Origin: Pythium myriotylum
Lineage: Eukaryota; Oomycota; Peronosporomycetes; Pythiales; Pythiaceae
DNA: 64,000 nt
Reading direction: 5' to 3'
Assembly: GCA_023091665.1 (NCBI GenBank)
Contig: JALJCQ010000008.1
Location: 1,488,001 to 1,552,000 of the forward strand
The position numbers were made by a program, and so were the translations under genes. Shown in pieces: positions 50,711-61,630 of this stretch; positions within the stretch are counted from its first letter, which is position 1, and each line of letters starts with the position of its first letter. The notes beneath the pieces are model-generated. The model was not told where the DNA came from. It saw nothing but the letters and a program-made list of their open reading frames with translations, and made no database searches.

Positions 50711-52071
50711 GGGAGGCCTCCAGAGTGGAGTGGAGAGGTGCCTTCTTGTTTGTGCTTCTTCAGAGAAAGGATCGATGTGGTGTTATGCGCTTTTGAATGC
50801 GGCGTACGTACGGAACCGTGTGTACTGTCGGTCGATCGATGGAATCCCGTACATGTTTTTCTTTGGTGTGGACGCTGATGTCCATCACATCAGGCCCCTT
50901 GGAGCGCTCGCGTACATTCATGTGCCCAACTCGCCGGAGCGGAAGAAGGAGGATGACAGCGCGCGCATTGGATTCATTGCTGGCTATGCGGAGGACACAG
51001 TTGGTGTTCAAGTCTATGAGCCAGTGGATCGCACTGTGAAGTTCGTGTCCGAAGTACGTGTGGTAGAAGACCTCATGTACAAGGACCGTCATGAGGTCGA
51101 TCCCGACGATAATGGCATCGGTGAGTGGCTGGTCTTCCACTCCGACGACCCGGAGCCAGAAGAGTCAGAAAATCACGATGACCAAGATGACGATAGAGAT
51201 GACCTCGTGTACGAGCCAAGTAAAAATATGACGATGGAGAGTGCCGATGAGTATGGTGAGATCAACTCAAGCGTGACCCACGAGTCTGTCGAGATCCAGT
51301 CAACTGTCGCAGACGTGGACTTGGAGCTCGAGGAGGGCGAGTTCGATGCAATCACTAGCTCGCGGTCAGATGCTCCCGAGGTCCAGAGCAGCGCGAATCA
51401 ATCAAGCAGTGAAAGCAGTGAGACGAGGACAGTTCCACGGGAATGGCAAGCGTCGCGGGCAGCGACATCGATGGACGCAGCAGTACACGCAGCAGTACCA
51501 ATGGTAAAAGTGCACGAAACAGCAAACAAGATGAAAGCGAACGTGCTGAACAAGCAGAAAGTGAAAGTCCGGAAAAAGCAGTGGGCGAAGAACACAGTGC
51601 TGGTGCCGATGATGACGCAGGAGGAGCAGATTTGGTGAACGGAGAACACGGTTCTGTCGTCGGTGAAGACCCAGAGGACTCAAATGTCGATGGCGGTCAA
51701 GAACACCAAGACACTGCATCACGGACGGACGACCAAAATGGAGGGACCACGTCAAAAGCACCAGTTGTAGCCACAAATACCCCAATGACCGGTATCAGCG
51801 TATCAATCTATCGCCGACCGGATTTTGGAGAGCGTATTGTGCTTCCCGACTACCGCAAAATGCTGAAAGAACTGGCACCCCTCCCTCAATCAATTTCGAA
51901 AGGTGCCAGATCAATGAGCACACCACGGTCTTCTCTCATTGGTCAATCAGATTTTTGCAGTGTGTGGATTTGAGGTGAGTGGTTCTTAGCGAATCACAAA
52001 AGTGGGTGTAAATGTTCAAGCGGCTGCATCAGTTTCGCGCCATTTCCAAAAATGCCGCAGCAATGGATCCA

Positions 52072-52124
52072 GCTCCACCACACTGTCGGGTTCAAAAATT
52101 TTGAACTCGACAGTGTGGTGGAGC
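52072..52124. repeat. Palindrome 3a of a double-palindrome unit
   Basis: 26-base arms around one unpaired base (a at 52098) with a single mismatch (g52089 against t52107). Core gttcaaaaattttgaac. Two bases separate it from the next palindrome. Confidence 0.95.
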
Positions 52125-52126
52125 AT

Positions 52127-52161
52127 GCTCGACTTGCTGTATTAAATACAGCAAGTCGAGC
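52127..52161. repeat. Perfect palindrome 3b of a double-palindrome unit
   Basis: Arms 52127-52143 and 52145-52161 (17 bp, perfect) with one unpaired base (a at 52144). Confidence 0.95.
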
Positions 52162-52187
52162 TGTTCCATGCATCACCTCTCAGTCGT

Positions 52188-52385
52188 GTGAAGTTCTGCA
52201 AGGGTACCCCTCCCAACACCGCCAGTGAACGCCGATACGATATGTATCAGCGCGTGATGTACGTTCTCCCGAAGATCACGACCGACACGATTCGCAACGC
52301 ATTTTTCAAGTCCGGTCCATTTATTCCAGTCGGCCCAAGCGCGCCGCTGCACACAATGATCTCAGAGTACGAGGCCCTTGTCTAA
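52188..52385 (+). pseudogene. Possible C-terminal fragment of a DDE-type transposase
   Basis: A 65-codon frame ending at a TAA, with KGTPPNTASERRYDMYQRVM and ITTDTIRNAFFKSGPFIPVG. The TxxTIRNAFxKSG pattern resembles the C-terminal part of pogo/DDE_1-like transposases in eukaryotes. It lies inside the 521-bp insert, just downstream of the double palindrome, and lacks any catalytic region. The family call is tentative. Confidence 0.35.
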
Positions 52386-54359
52386 CTATTCACAAATACA
52401 TCTTCCGGTTCTTTTTCTTGGCGCCAAAGTTCAAATCGAGTCGTGCCAAAACAGGGTACAAAAATCTGAGTCGCAACTCCTGATTGGACGAACCTTACAT
52501 TAGGGAAAAACTGCCCTGCCAGATCTTTCAGCATGCCAGATCTATCAGCATTTTGCGGTGTTTTCCCAAGCGCCAACAGCGTGATGACACATCGTCGGAG
52601 GCCAAACGCAACGCTCTGGGTGAACGTGTGAAAGCGAGGCGTACTGGTTTGCGATTGGCAAGTGAGCGAAGCAAACCTGCTCGATACCGAGACGAAGAGT
52701 GGATTGCAAACTTTATGACACGCGTGTTGGACAAGGACGGCAAGGCAATGCGTGCGTCAGGGCGATGGACTCCAAGGAACCATCGTGAGGACATGCGGTC
52801 GAAGGACGCTGACTTGTGGCGGATGGCAGAGTTGGCGGAGATGGCTGCCTTGATGGGTAATGATGTGCTCGAGGAGATCGACGCGACAGAGATGCCGAAG
52901 GACGTGCAACCCGTTCGAACGATGTGGGTATATGCTGTGAAAACGGATCGAGATGGCTACATTGTGGACTTCAAGGCCCGACTGGTCGCTCTTGGGAACT
53001 ACCAGACCAGGGATCAACTTTTTCGATGTGTTTGCTCCCGTTGCGCGCATGTCATCGTTTCGGTTGTGCCTGTCGAACGCGGCGCTCTGCAATCTCAAAG
53101 TATACGGAGCAGATGTGAACACGGCGTATCTTAACGCAAAATTGCGGATCCCGCAATACGTTAAGTCTATTGATGGATTCCCATGCCGTTCGGAAGGCCG
53201 TGTGTACAAGGCCTAGCGGGATATTTATGGCCTGCGTCAGTCTGGACGAGAATGGAACTCGGAATTGAACGAGTGGATGCTCAAGCGTGGCTTCCAGCGA
53301 TGCGCCACTGAGCCGTGTTTGTACTACAAGATCGAGGACGGGTTGATCGCGCTGGTTTTGATCTACGTTGACGATGTTCTGTGTGCAACAAATGACGAAG
53401 AATTCAAGAACTCACTGTTTGCCGATCTAGACCAAGAGTACGGAATCAAAGATCGTGGTGAGCTCATGGAATATCTCGGCGTCGAAGTCTGCCAGACGCA
53501 AGACTCACTTTTCATCAGTCAGCAAAAATACGCACGAGAAATTCTCGAGAAGTATGGCTACATAAACGCACACAAAGTCGGAAACCCAATGGAGACGAAC
53601 ACGCGACTCACGCCAGCGACAGAAGATGATGTGGTCGACACAAGTTTTGATTAAGGGGGAGCGCTGGGGATGCTGATGTATCTAGCTACGAGCACCAGGC
53701 CGGATCTCGCGTATGCCCTAGGTCAATTGAGCAGGTTTGTCAACAAGCCAACGAGCAAGCATGTGGGCGCGCTCAAGAGAGTGTTACGTCACCTGGTTGG
53801 GACATACCACTATCGCATCCGCTACTCGAAGTCGACTCAAGTCGGTGACGACGATATTGTGCTTCGTGGGTTTTGTGATAGTGGCTGGGGCGCAGACCCG
53901 GAGACGCGGAAGAGTACCAGTGGTTTTGTGTTCACGGTGGCCGGCGGCGCAGTGTCATGGATGTCCCGCCGACAGCCTGTGATCGCTCAGTCAACTGCTG
54001 AGGCCGAATACGTAGCGGCCTGTGAGGCCTCAATGGAGGCGATGGGTGAGTGCAATATTCTACAAGAGATCTGGCCAAACAAGGTGATCAGACCAACCAT
54101 CGGCATTGACAGTCAAGCGGCGCATGTCATGGCCACAAATCCCACTTACAGTCGACGAACGAGGCATATTGAGCTTCGCTGGCATTACGTGAGGGAGCAG
54201 GTCCAGCGCGGCTCGATCACGTTGGATAAGGTGAAGGGCGACGCAAACCCGGCGGATGCATTTACGAAGACGTTGGAGAAGCGACGGCTCGGGACGTTGT
54301 GCGGATTGATCGGTTTCGGACCACAAGTGTGAATGCGAGGCTTTGTCTCGAGGGGAGCT

Positions 54360-54613
54360 TGTTGAAATCCGGATACGGGACGGATTATCCGGATGGAGAA
54401 CTCACCCAGTGCATGTTGAAGATGGGAGGCCTCCAGAGTGGAGTGGAGAGGTACCTTCTTGTTTGTGCTTCTTCAGAGAAAGAACTCGCCACCAGCGAGC
54501 CCCCAGAAGTAGCTGTATGACTCTCAGTTCTCAAATATACCCGTGGTGCCCAAGTCCCCGTCTATCATTTGCCTGTGGTCATCGATCCTACGCCCTCATA
54601 GCCCTTTACAATA
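54360..54613 (+). repeat. 3' LTR of copia element 1
   Basis: Begins TGTTGAAATCCGG right after a purine-rich cgaggggagct. The first 81 bases recur at 49978-50058 and bases 65-123 at 50711-50769. The right end is inferred from the GAAGA target duplication at 54614. Confidence 0.6.
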
Positions 54614-54644
54614 GAAGATATCCGTAAAGAATTCACTTTGTGAC

Positions 54645-54997
54645 ACTTGTGAGTAGCACTAGTCTCGCAAGTCTTGATGGGGTCTTGGGTGCGCAAAGGA
54701 ACCGCTCTTTGGCGGCCGACAAGTTCTCTCTCCCTTCCTTCCTTCTTGGGGGCGAAAGCAAGAGTCTAACATTTGAGTGACCAAAGCCACGGTTATCTAA
54801 TACTAATACGTCGTTTACGATACAGCCCCAACTGTTCGTCAGTACCGTAAAACCTCTCTTGGAGGAAACCGGACTGTGCTACCGGTGGTAAACCTGCGGA
54901 GGCAGGGGAAACCCACCGGGCGTGAGACGTGGGAGCATACCCGCTTGGTGTGCTCCATACTTGTGTCTGGGGTGGCGATTCCACTCCATTCACAAGT
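54645..54997 (-). repeat. Copia element 2, 3' LTR
   Basis: Pairs with 61278-61630; one difference seen (ctcgcaag here, ctcacaag there, about 54670). The boundaries follow the 8-bp terminal inverted repeat and the GTGAC target duplication. The phase could slide by one or two bases because of local repetition. Confidence 0.85.
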
Positions 54998-55108
54998 GCC
55001 TCACTAGTGGAGAACCTCCGCCAGACACAACTCCGCAATCACTGTCCGATTGACGAGATTTTAAAGAGTGTTAGCTAGGGCGAAACTCCACAATAAAGTA
55101 ACTGATTG

Positions 55109-55555
55109 TTACTTCCTTGATGTCTTCTTGTTTCTTCCGGTGTCGATCCACTCGTCGCGAGACGTAATTCCCAAGAGGTCGCAGAGCTTGACGAATTTCT
55201 GAGGGCCGATTGGCTTGGTCAGCGCATCCGCTGCCATCTCAGTGGTAGGACAGTGTTCCAATTGAATATATCCTCCTTGGTTCCATTCTTGAACGAAGTA
55301 GAACCGTATGTCGATGTGTTTGCATCGTCCGCGATGCTCAGGATTTCTCACAACTTTGATGGTTGACTGATTGTCCTCGTATATCACCGTCCCATGCGTT
55401 TGTTTGAAGCCAAGTTCTTCAAGTAGTGACCGCAGGTACAATACTTCTTGAACTGTACTCGACAATGCTACGTACTCAGCCTCCGTAGTCGATAGCGTCA
55501 CGAGTTTCTGGATTGAGCTCCGCCATGAGATGGGGGCGGTTCCGAACAGGTACAT
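55109..55555 (-). pseudogene. Copia element 2 RNase H
   Basis: Typical copia RNase H block: GTAPISWRSSIQKLVTLSTT, EAEYVALSSTVQEVLYLRSL, VIYEDNQSTIKV and CKHIDIRFYFVQEW, ending DALTKPIGPQKFVKLCDLLG. It overlaps the RT frame (55498-56217) in a different frame, showing a frameshift near 55550. Confidence 0.9.
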
Positions 55556-57222
55556 GACGGACCCTGAAACGGTCGTTTCGTGTCCGCACAGTTACCATAG
55601 CTTGCGTCGCTGTAAGCCGATAATATATCATCCATGTTGTGCTCGTTGATGTTTTTCCTTCCCAGCACAATCCCATGGTGGCGCGTCCCGTTTAGATACT
55701 TCAGCCCTCTTTGCACAGCTCTCCAATTAGTCGTGCCTGGGCTTTTCAAGTACCTGCTAACTTGACGAACGAGGCCAGCGAGATCTGGCCTTGTTCCCAT
55801 CATCAGGTACATGAAGCTTCCCGCTGCTTCGCGATATGGGATGTTGTTCATCTCGTCCATCTCCTCCTTAGTCGTTGGTATCTGCGCTGCAGATAACTGC
55901 TGCCCCGGCTCTTGTGGCGATCCCACTGGCCGACTGTCCTGCATGTTGAATCGATGTAGTACCTTCGTACAGTACTGCTCTTGGTGGAGAAAGAGACTCC
56001 GCCGATTGCGGTGTGCCACCCCAGCAAGTACCGGTCCCACGTCCGACATTTGAAACCTTTTCTTGAGTGAGTCTTTGAAGTCCTGCACCAATCGCAGGGG
56101 ACTTCCCATAATCATGAGATCATCAACATTAACGCTGATTACACAAGTCCCATCATGTGTAGTCTTGATGAAGACACAATAGTCTTTCACCAATCGTCTG
56201 AATCCGCATTCGGTCATGAACTCTTGGAATGTGTGGTACCAGACACGCGGTGCCTACTGATTCTATAAAGACTCTTCTCGAGTTTGCACACCAAGTGCTC
56301 TTGCCCTTTTTGTACGTAGCCTTCTGGCTGCTGCATATATATCTCCTCGTCTAGATAGCCATTGAGGAACGCAATCTTCATGTCCATCTGCTCGCGCTTT
56401 GATTCTGTCGATGAATCTATCAGCTGTCCTCTTGATCACAAAGACCCAGCGGCTTCTCAATGCTTTCCACCCGATTGGCAGTGGCACGAGTCTCCATGTC
56501 TTGTTCTCGATCGATGATTCGTATTCGCTGTCAGTGGCCCGGTTCCGCTCACGCGCGTACTCTGGGTTCATCGCCTCGCGATAATCCCGTGGCTCTTCCA
56601 CGAAATTGATGGCTGGCATCGCATATATGAACGTCTCCCCCTCTGGATCGTTCTTCTCATCCACTGGTGAGATGTTTTCAGCACTGGCATCGATACCATG
56701 CCGAAGTGGGTGTTCGAATATCCGAACTAAGTCTATGTCCGATTGACAGGACTGCTTGGTCTCTGTCCGATTGACTAGGCTTAATTGGGACTCCAATGTC
56801 CTGTTCGCCAATCTTTGTTGTCTTTGCCGTTTCTTGGATGTTCTTAGTTCATCGTTCCCTTCGCCTTCCCGTGGAGCCGCGACCTCTGAGTGTGCGATCA
56901 AGGCTGATGTTGACAAAGTCGCCGGTACGCTATCACGACACGGCCTTGTATTGATCGTGGACGACATGACTACCGGCGCTTGATGGTCATCCGCCGATCG
57001 GTTGTCCTCATGTGTGCTGGTCAATCCAGAGTTGGTTACTGAGAATATCTCCGCCCTTGCCTTCTTGACTATATGCTCGATAGAGTCGAGGTACTCCAAC
57101 GCACTTCGCTCTCGATCCACCAGCACCCTCACGCTCAGTGCAATGTCTGGTCCTCTGTACGGTGGATGACCATGCTCCTCATGGTCTTCATCAGCGAAAT
57201 GCACTTGCTTTCGTTGGGGCAT
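55498..57222 (-). pseudogene. Copia element 2 reverse transcriptase region
   Basis: Two minus-strand frames make up the RT. The upstream one (57222-56263) has a Glu/Arg-rich linker, then EPRDYREAMNPEYARERNRA, NKTWRLVPLPIGWKALRSRW and VFVIKRTADRFIDRIKARA. The downstream one (56217-55498) has FRRLVKDYCVFIKTTHDG, the catalytic box VNVDDLMIMG (Asn instead of Tyr before VDD), and GTRPDLAGLVRQVSRYLKSP. Part of the RT palm between them is missing or scrambled. Confidence 0.85.
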
Positions 57223-57327
57223 CCCTCCAAACCAAACTCGCGCAAGTTCCTCTAGCGTATCGTACTGATTCTGCCCCTATTGCAGGCCTCTCTGCGGTTG
57301 ATTCGGCCGTCCGCCCTCTTGACGCCC

Positions 57328-58593
57328 TCAACTTCCCATGCACCGATCGCATGTCGAGTTCGTCGACCTGTTGCCCTTTGGCTGCAGCCCCTTCACTGCC
57401 TGCTGGTCTTCGACGATGCCATCCGATTGATGGACTAGCCTCCTTGAGACTTCGTCTCCCCGTTGAGACCCTTCTCTGGGAGCCTTGCCTCCAGTTGACG
57501 TGTCCCCGCTTCGCCTCTGCGACGGGACCTGATCACCGACATTGCCGCAAACGTTCTCTGGCGACTCCGATATCGCCTTCTCGGAACGTTCATCTACTCG
57601 ACTCTCGTCGTCGTCGTCATCCGACTCCATCCTCTTGATGGTGTCGAGGTCGGAATGGCTTAGAGCCGGTCGCTCTTCAGCCACTGCGCAATGGTTGCAC
57701 CCACAGCGCGTCTGCTCGCCGGTGTACTTACGCAGGATCTCGGGCGGGAAGCGCGCTAGTTTGTTCTCGATGAACACCACGTCTTTCGCCGGTATCACCT
57801 TCAAGGTGAGTTGAAGTAGTTTGTAGCCACCTCTGTCCGCGTTGTAACCCACGAAAATACACTTGATTGCCTCTCCATCCGTCTTCTTGCTGTGTTGCTT
57901 AGGGACGTGCCGATACGCCGTACAACCGAAGACTCGGAATGGGAGGTAGCAGGTACTTTTCGGTACCACCGTTCGTGGGGTAAATCCCATCGAGGACTGC
58001 CGTCGGTGTCACGTTGATGAGTGTGACGGCCATGTAGATCGCCTCCCCGATGAGGACGACCGGATGATGGCCGTCATAGAGAAAGACCCTCGACTTCTCC
58101 ATAATCATCCGCATACGCCGCTCTGCGATGCCATTGCCCTGCGCTGTATACACTTGTGTAAACCGCACTCGAATCCCGTACTTGGCTTTGACGATACTCC
58201 CCAATTTTTTGTCGGATCGCAGGAGATCCATCTCCTCATCTGCATTCGGTATGTTGTAATAGATCCTATTGATCTTGTGTTTTGTCTCGCTTCAATACTC
58301 CTCGAAAGCATCGCATGTGTCTGACTTGCTCTCCATGAGCTTGACAAACACGTATCGGGTATACTCGTCAACAAATATGACGAAGTACCGACACCCAGTG
58401 AAAATTGACACAGGCAGGACACCGATATCACTGTGTGTAACTTCCCTGGCCATCTGGCCTTTCTCACTGCCTTTCGAGAGTAGGAGAGGCGGGACAGTTT
58501 TGCAAAGGAGCTTGATTTGCATACAAATGAGCCTATTAGGGACTTCAAGAATGGCCTCTCGTCCTTCAAATAGATCTCGTAGAGCTCCTTCAT
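57328..58593 (-). pseudogene. Copia element 2 integrase
   Basis: Pieces in order on the minus strand: SDIGVLPVSIFTGCRYFVIF and VDEYTRYVFVKLM (about 58440-58340), then VRFTQVYTAQGNGIAERRMR (about 58160) and GEAIYMAVTLINVTPTAVLD, then the C-terminal part YLPFRVFGCTAYRHVPKQHS and IKCIFVGYNADRGGYKLL. Catalytic Asp and Glu neighbourhoods are visible, but the frame shifts at least twice. Confidence 0.85.
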
Positions 58594-58629
58594 TAAGGTT
58601 CGTCCCGGAGGTCCTTGGCGCCTATCCCA

Positions 58630-59046
58630 TTATATCAACTTGTCAGCACTACTCCCCCATTGAGTAGCCGTCAAAGCCCTCTCCTTACCCACAGTAGGCA
58701 GCGCGTACAGACCCATTTGGTCCGATACTGGCGCATACGCCGAGTATCCGTGCTCCTTGTGAGTGACGAGACACTCATCATCGTCGATCTCGATGCGCAT
58801 GCCGTCTTTCTGTATGGCCTTGCGCAGAGACAGTAGGTTGAAATCAAATTCGGCAACGTATATCACGTCCTCGAGATTGAGCGTCTTCGGGCGCCCCTCA
58901 GTGTCCTCAATCGATAGTCGCACTGTCCCCTTGCCGACGCTCCCATGCGTCGTGGCACCACACTCCACGATGCCCATAACTGGAGTGTAAGAGGTGAAGA
59001 TGGTGCGGTTCCCGAACATCGACCTTCTCCGCTGCAGAGAGCTCAC
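58630..59046 (-). pseudogene. Copia element 2 protease/GAG-pre-integrase region
   Basis: Contains IVECGATTHGSVGKGTVRL, LEDVIYVAEFDFNLLSLRKA and DDDECLVTHKEHGYSAYAPV, the region between protease and integrase in copia elements. The protease DSGA active-site motif was not found intact; it would lie just upstream, where the frame changes. Confidence 0.7.
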
Positions 59047-60510
59047 CTCCCATTGGTGGCGTCATTTGCCCTTCTTCCGCGCCTTCTCCCACCGCAATGT
59101 CCTGCTGACACTTCTGTGGTGGTACGATCGGGCCATCAACGGTCGGTGTGGTTATTTTCGAAACGTCCACATTGGTAGGTTCGGCCGTCGGTGTAGGTAT
59201 ATTGGCAACCGAGGACACCGATTGTCCTGGTTTGAGCCCCGACTGACTCATCCACCTTGGCAGCCATAGAGGTAAGTGGTGCTCCCATCGGACCCAGCTC
59301 CTCAACATCAGACTCATCACTGTACCCATCCAGTGGTGAGTCGCCTTGTATATAGATCCCGTGACCGTAGTGGTAGTGGTCGCCCTTGCGTGGACGGCGC
59401 CAGATCTCGTCGGTGCCTGTGAAGGCCAGGCGCATGAGACCATGCTTCTTGATTTCAGCGTCCGTCGGGGTTCGACCGCGGATCTCCACACCGAAATTCT
59501 TGGTTCGCTTGTTGTTAATATGTGCTTGCTACAAGCGCTCAACCTTATCCACCTTTTACTTCGTGGTGTTCGCCGATTGCGAGACCAATTTAAGTTGTTG
59601 AGAATGGTGAGAGTTGCCTCTAGTAGTGCGCACACTCTGTGTCGACTGAGGCGGCGGTCGCTTCTTCGCATCGTATCTCTCGCGATCGTGAGCCCGACTT
59701 GTGCGATGAGCCTCACTGACTCTGTGATCTCTCCACTGTCCTTGTTGGCTACGGTCTCTGTGGCCTCCGTCGCACCAATCGCGCATGGGATCCACCACCA
59801 TATACGCCACCAGCGGAGCCCCGATTGTTCTGCTGAGAGTGGGAGTATTGGCCATCAGCCCAATGATTATACTCTTTATAATGCCGTTCCTGATGTTCCT
59901 GATCTCTGGGGGTGTATGCCTCACTGGGTCCGTAACGGCGGAGGTCGTCCGGTTTCCCTTGTTGAGGTCCCCTCGAGGTAGCACTGGTCAATTGCCGTGA
60001 CCTCTCCAACCAAAATCAGGAGTGTTGAAGTTGGGAATCGGATGCGAAACGCCCAATCGGCGTTCACCCAAATCGCCACGTCGACTTTTTCCTTCTTTCC
60101 GCACTCGAGCAAATAGCGCATGCTGAGTTCACTCATCTTTCGGTGAGAATGATGATCTCCTATCCGGAGATCGAGATCTTCTCGGAGATCCGTAGCGTCC
60201 CCCGTGTTCGCGACTCCGATTATCGCGATTACGCTCTGGGGATCGACTACGACCTCGCGATAGCGCGTAATCACGCTGTTCGTGCGGTGGTGAGCGACTG
60301 CGAGCCTGGCGCGGATCGTCGTTTCCATAACGACGACCTTAACGCTGAAGTATCTGCGCAACCTCAGACTTCGCGGCTGCGTCCCTGATCAGGGCGTCCA
60401 ATTCGTCCCGAGTCAGTGTCATTTTGTCAGGAGTAGACTTCAGAGACCTTTTTCGCTTTGACCTTTCTGGCTTTCTCGGCGTCCCTCGCCGCCTTCTCCT
60501 CGAGCCACGT
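59047..60510 (-). pseudogene. Copia element 2 middle region, scrambled
   Basis: Several overlapping minus-strand frames (59136-59489, 58907-59716, 59921-60361) show Arg/Tyr/His-rich stretches such as RRPRKGDHYHYGHGIYIQGD typical of the part between nucleocapsid and protease, and no uninterrupted frame. Confidence 0.5.
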
Positions 60511-60699
60511 TTACACATTCGCGAGTCGCTTTGCTTTGTCCTCTTCAGAAAGCTGCGAGCACTCCAGCGCAGTGTGGCCTTGGAGGCGGCACACAAAACA
60601 ACCCCGCTTGGGTATTTTTGTTAGACGAGGGGGGTCCACCACCGATTGTGGTTGCCGCAAGAGCCGTCTCCTTTTTCGGTGTAGTCGAATTAATTTCAA
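60511..60699 (-). pseudogene. Copia element 2 nucleocapsid zinc knuckle
   Basis: CFVCRLQGHTALEC is a CCHC zinc knuckle (C-x2-C-x4-H-x4-C) with a basic flank (HRKRRRLLRQ). Confidence 0.85.
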
Positions 60700-60703
60700 C
60701 CTT

Positions 60704-60990
60704 TTATCTTTCGACTAATGATCGCAGCACCGAGTACTGTAGCACGGTCTCGTGGCCGTACCAGGATTGGACGCGACCGCCCGATTCGGTCGGCAACTTC
60801 TCCCGTAGCATCATAGATCGCGCCTTGTCAGAGTGCTTGGTGCCAGTGACCGACTCGTAACGATTCACGAGGACGTCAAACTTGGCAACAAAGACGGCCG
60901 GGTCGTCCCCCAACTTCATTTTGAAATTTGAAATGGTCTTCGCGTCGAAGACGGACTTCTCCGTCCTCGTCCTCGTCCTTTTCCTCCCTG

Positions 60991-61024
<34 letters not shown>

Positions 61025-61273
61025 TGTCCGAGCACCACCGATAGTGCTCGGAGGAACGACAGGGGTTTCCGCCGCGCGGATCGGGGAATGGACAAGTCCA
61101 TCTCGAAGGATGAACGTCTGTGTCCCGTCGTAATCCTCAACTTTGAGGTAGCCGATAAGCGACGGCGACAGAGACTGGAGGTAGAGTTCGATCGTGTCCC
61201 TGGCTTCCGGCCACTGGTCGGAGTCACCAGCGAACTTGATCTTCGGGACCTTATCGGGGTAGCTTGGGTTCAT
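60704..61273 (-). pseudogene. Copia element 2 Gag, N-terminal part
   Basis: ATG at 61273, only five bases inside the 5' LTR (MNPSYPDKVPKIKFAGDSDQ, then WPEARDTIELYLQSLSPSLI). A C29 run on the plus strand (60993-61021) encodes a poly-Gly stretch in the middle; after it comes KTISNFKMKLGDDPAVFVAK and FDVLVNRYESVTGTKHSDKA. The primer-binding site would have to overlap the start codon: TGGTTATGAACCC follows the LTR and resembles the start of the initiator-tRNA-type site. The frame ends at 60704, before the zinc knuckle, in a shifted frame. Confidence 0.8.
60993..61021. repeat. Poly-C tract (29 C) inside copia gag
   Basis: A pure C29 run; on the minus strand it reads as Gly codons in the Gag frame. 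Confidence 0.95.
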
Positions 61274-61277
61274 AACC

Positions 61278-61630
61278 ACTTGTGAGTAGCACTAGTCTCA
61301 CAAGTCTTGATGGGGTCTTGGGTGCGCAAAGGAACCGCTCTTTGGCGGCCGACAAGTTCTCTCTCCCTTCCTTCCTTCTTGGGGGCGAAAGCAAGAGTCT
61401 AACATTTGAGTGACCAAAGCCACGGTTATCTAATACTAATACGTCGTTTACGATACAGCCCCAACTGTTCGTCAGTACCGTAAAACCTCTCTTGGAGGAA
61501 ACCGGACTGTGCTACCGGTGGTAAACCTGCGGAGGCAGGGGAAACCCACCGGGCGTGAGACGTGGGAGCATACCCGCTTGGTGTGCTCCATACTTGTGTC
61601 TGGGGTGGCGATTCCACTCCATTCACAAGT
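61278..61630 (-). repeat. Copia element 2, 5' LTR
   Basis: Pairs with 54645-54997 (353 bp each). Followed on the minus strand by the gag start and on the other side by GTGAC. Confidence 0.85.

Larger units (their letters stand above)
51948..52468. mobile_element. 521-bp insert with short terminal inverted repeats
   Basis: The ends cagatttttgca (51948-51959) and tacaaaaatctg (52457-52468) are inverted repeats matching at 11 of 12 positions. The insert interrupts the copia pol and carries a transposase-like C-terminal fragment plus a double palindrome. No clear target duplication was found, so the exact boundaries are tentative. Confidence 0.45.
50776..54332 (+). pseudogene. Copia element 1 pol remnants (integrase C-term, RT, RNase H)
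   Basis: Successive pieces: integrase tail MWCYALLNAAYVRNRVYCRS (50776), acidic linker to about 51640, RT start DADLWRMAELAEMAALMGND (about 52808), GINFFDVFAPVARMSSFRL after a frameshift near 53020, an in-frame TAG at 53214-53216, RT catalytic VLIYVDDVLCATND (about 53360), an in-frame TAA at 53652-53654, then RNase H with CDSGWGADPETRKSTSG, SRRQPVIAQSTAEAEYVAAC, GIDSQAAHVMA and ADAFTKTLEKR to the stop at 54332. Multiple stops and shifts make it non-functional. Confidence 0.9.
49978..54613 (+). mobile_element. Copia element 1, internally deleted, with two later insertions
   Basis: The 5' LTR start (49978-50058) equals the first 81 bases of the 3' LTR (54360-54613). LTR bases 65-123 recur at 50711-50769, then integrase-coding sequence begins, so the rest of the 5' LTR, gag, protease and most of integrase are deleted. 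GAAGA flanks the element on both sides (49973-49977 and 54614-54618), a fitting 5-bp target duplication. A LINE sits in the 5' LTR and an inverted-repeat-ended insert in pol. The right LTR end (ACAATA rather than CA) is imperfect, so that boundary is inferred. Confidence 0.7.
54645..61630 (-). mobile_element. Copia element 2, complete, 6986 bp
   Basis: Two 353-bp LTRs (54645-54997 and 61278-61630) enclose gag, protease, integrase, RT and RNase H remnants on the minus strand, in copia order. The LTRs start ACTTGTGA and end TCACAAGT, differ at one noticed base, and are flanked by GTGAC on both sides (54640-54644 and 61631-61635). The internal region has many frameshifts despite the near-identical LTRs. 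Confidence 0.9.

Noticed and set aside
51994..52176. Minus-strand 60-codon frame as an inverted transposase piece
   Set aside because: Its similarity to a transposase motif (KLMQPLEHL) is short, and the frame runs through the palindromes, which make both strands look alike.
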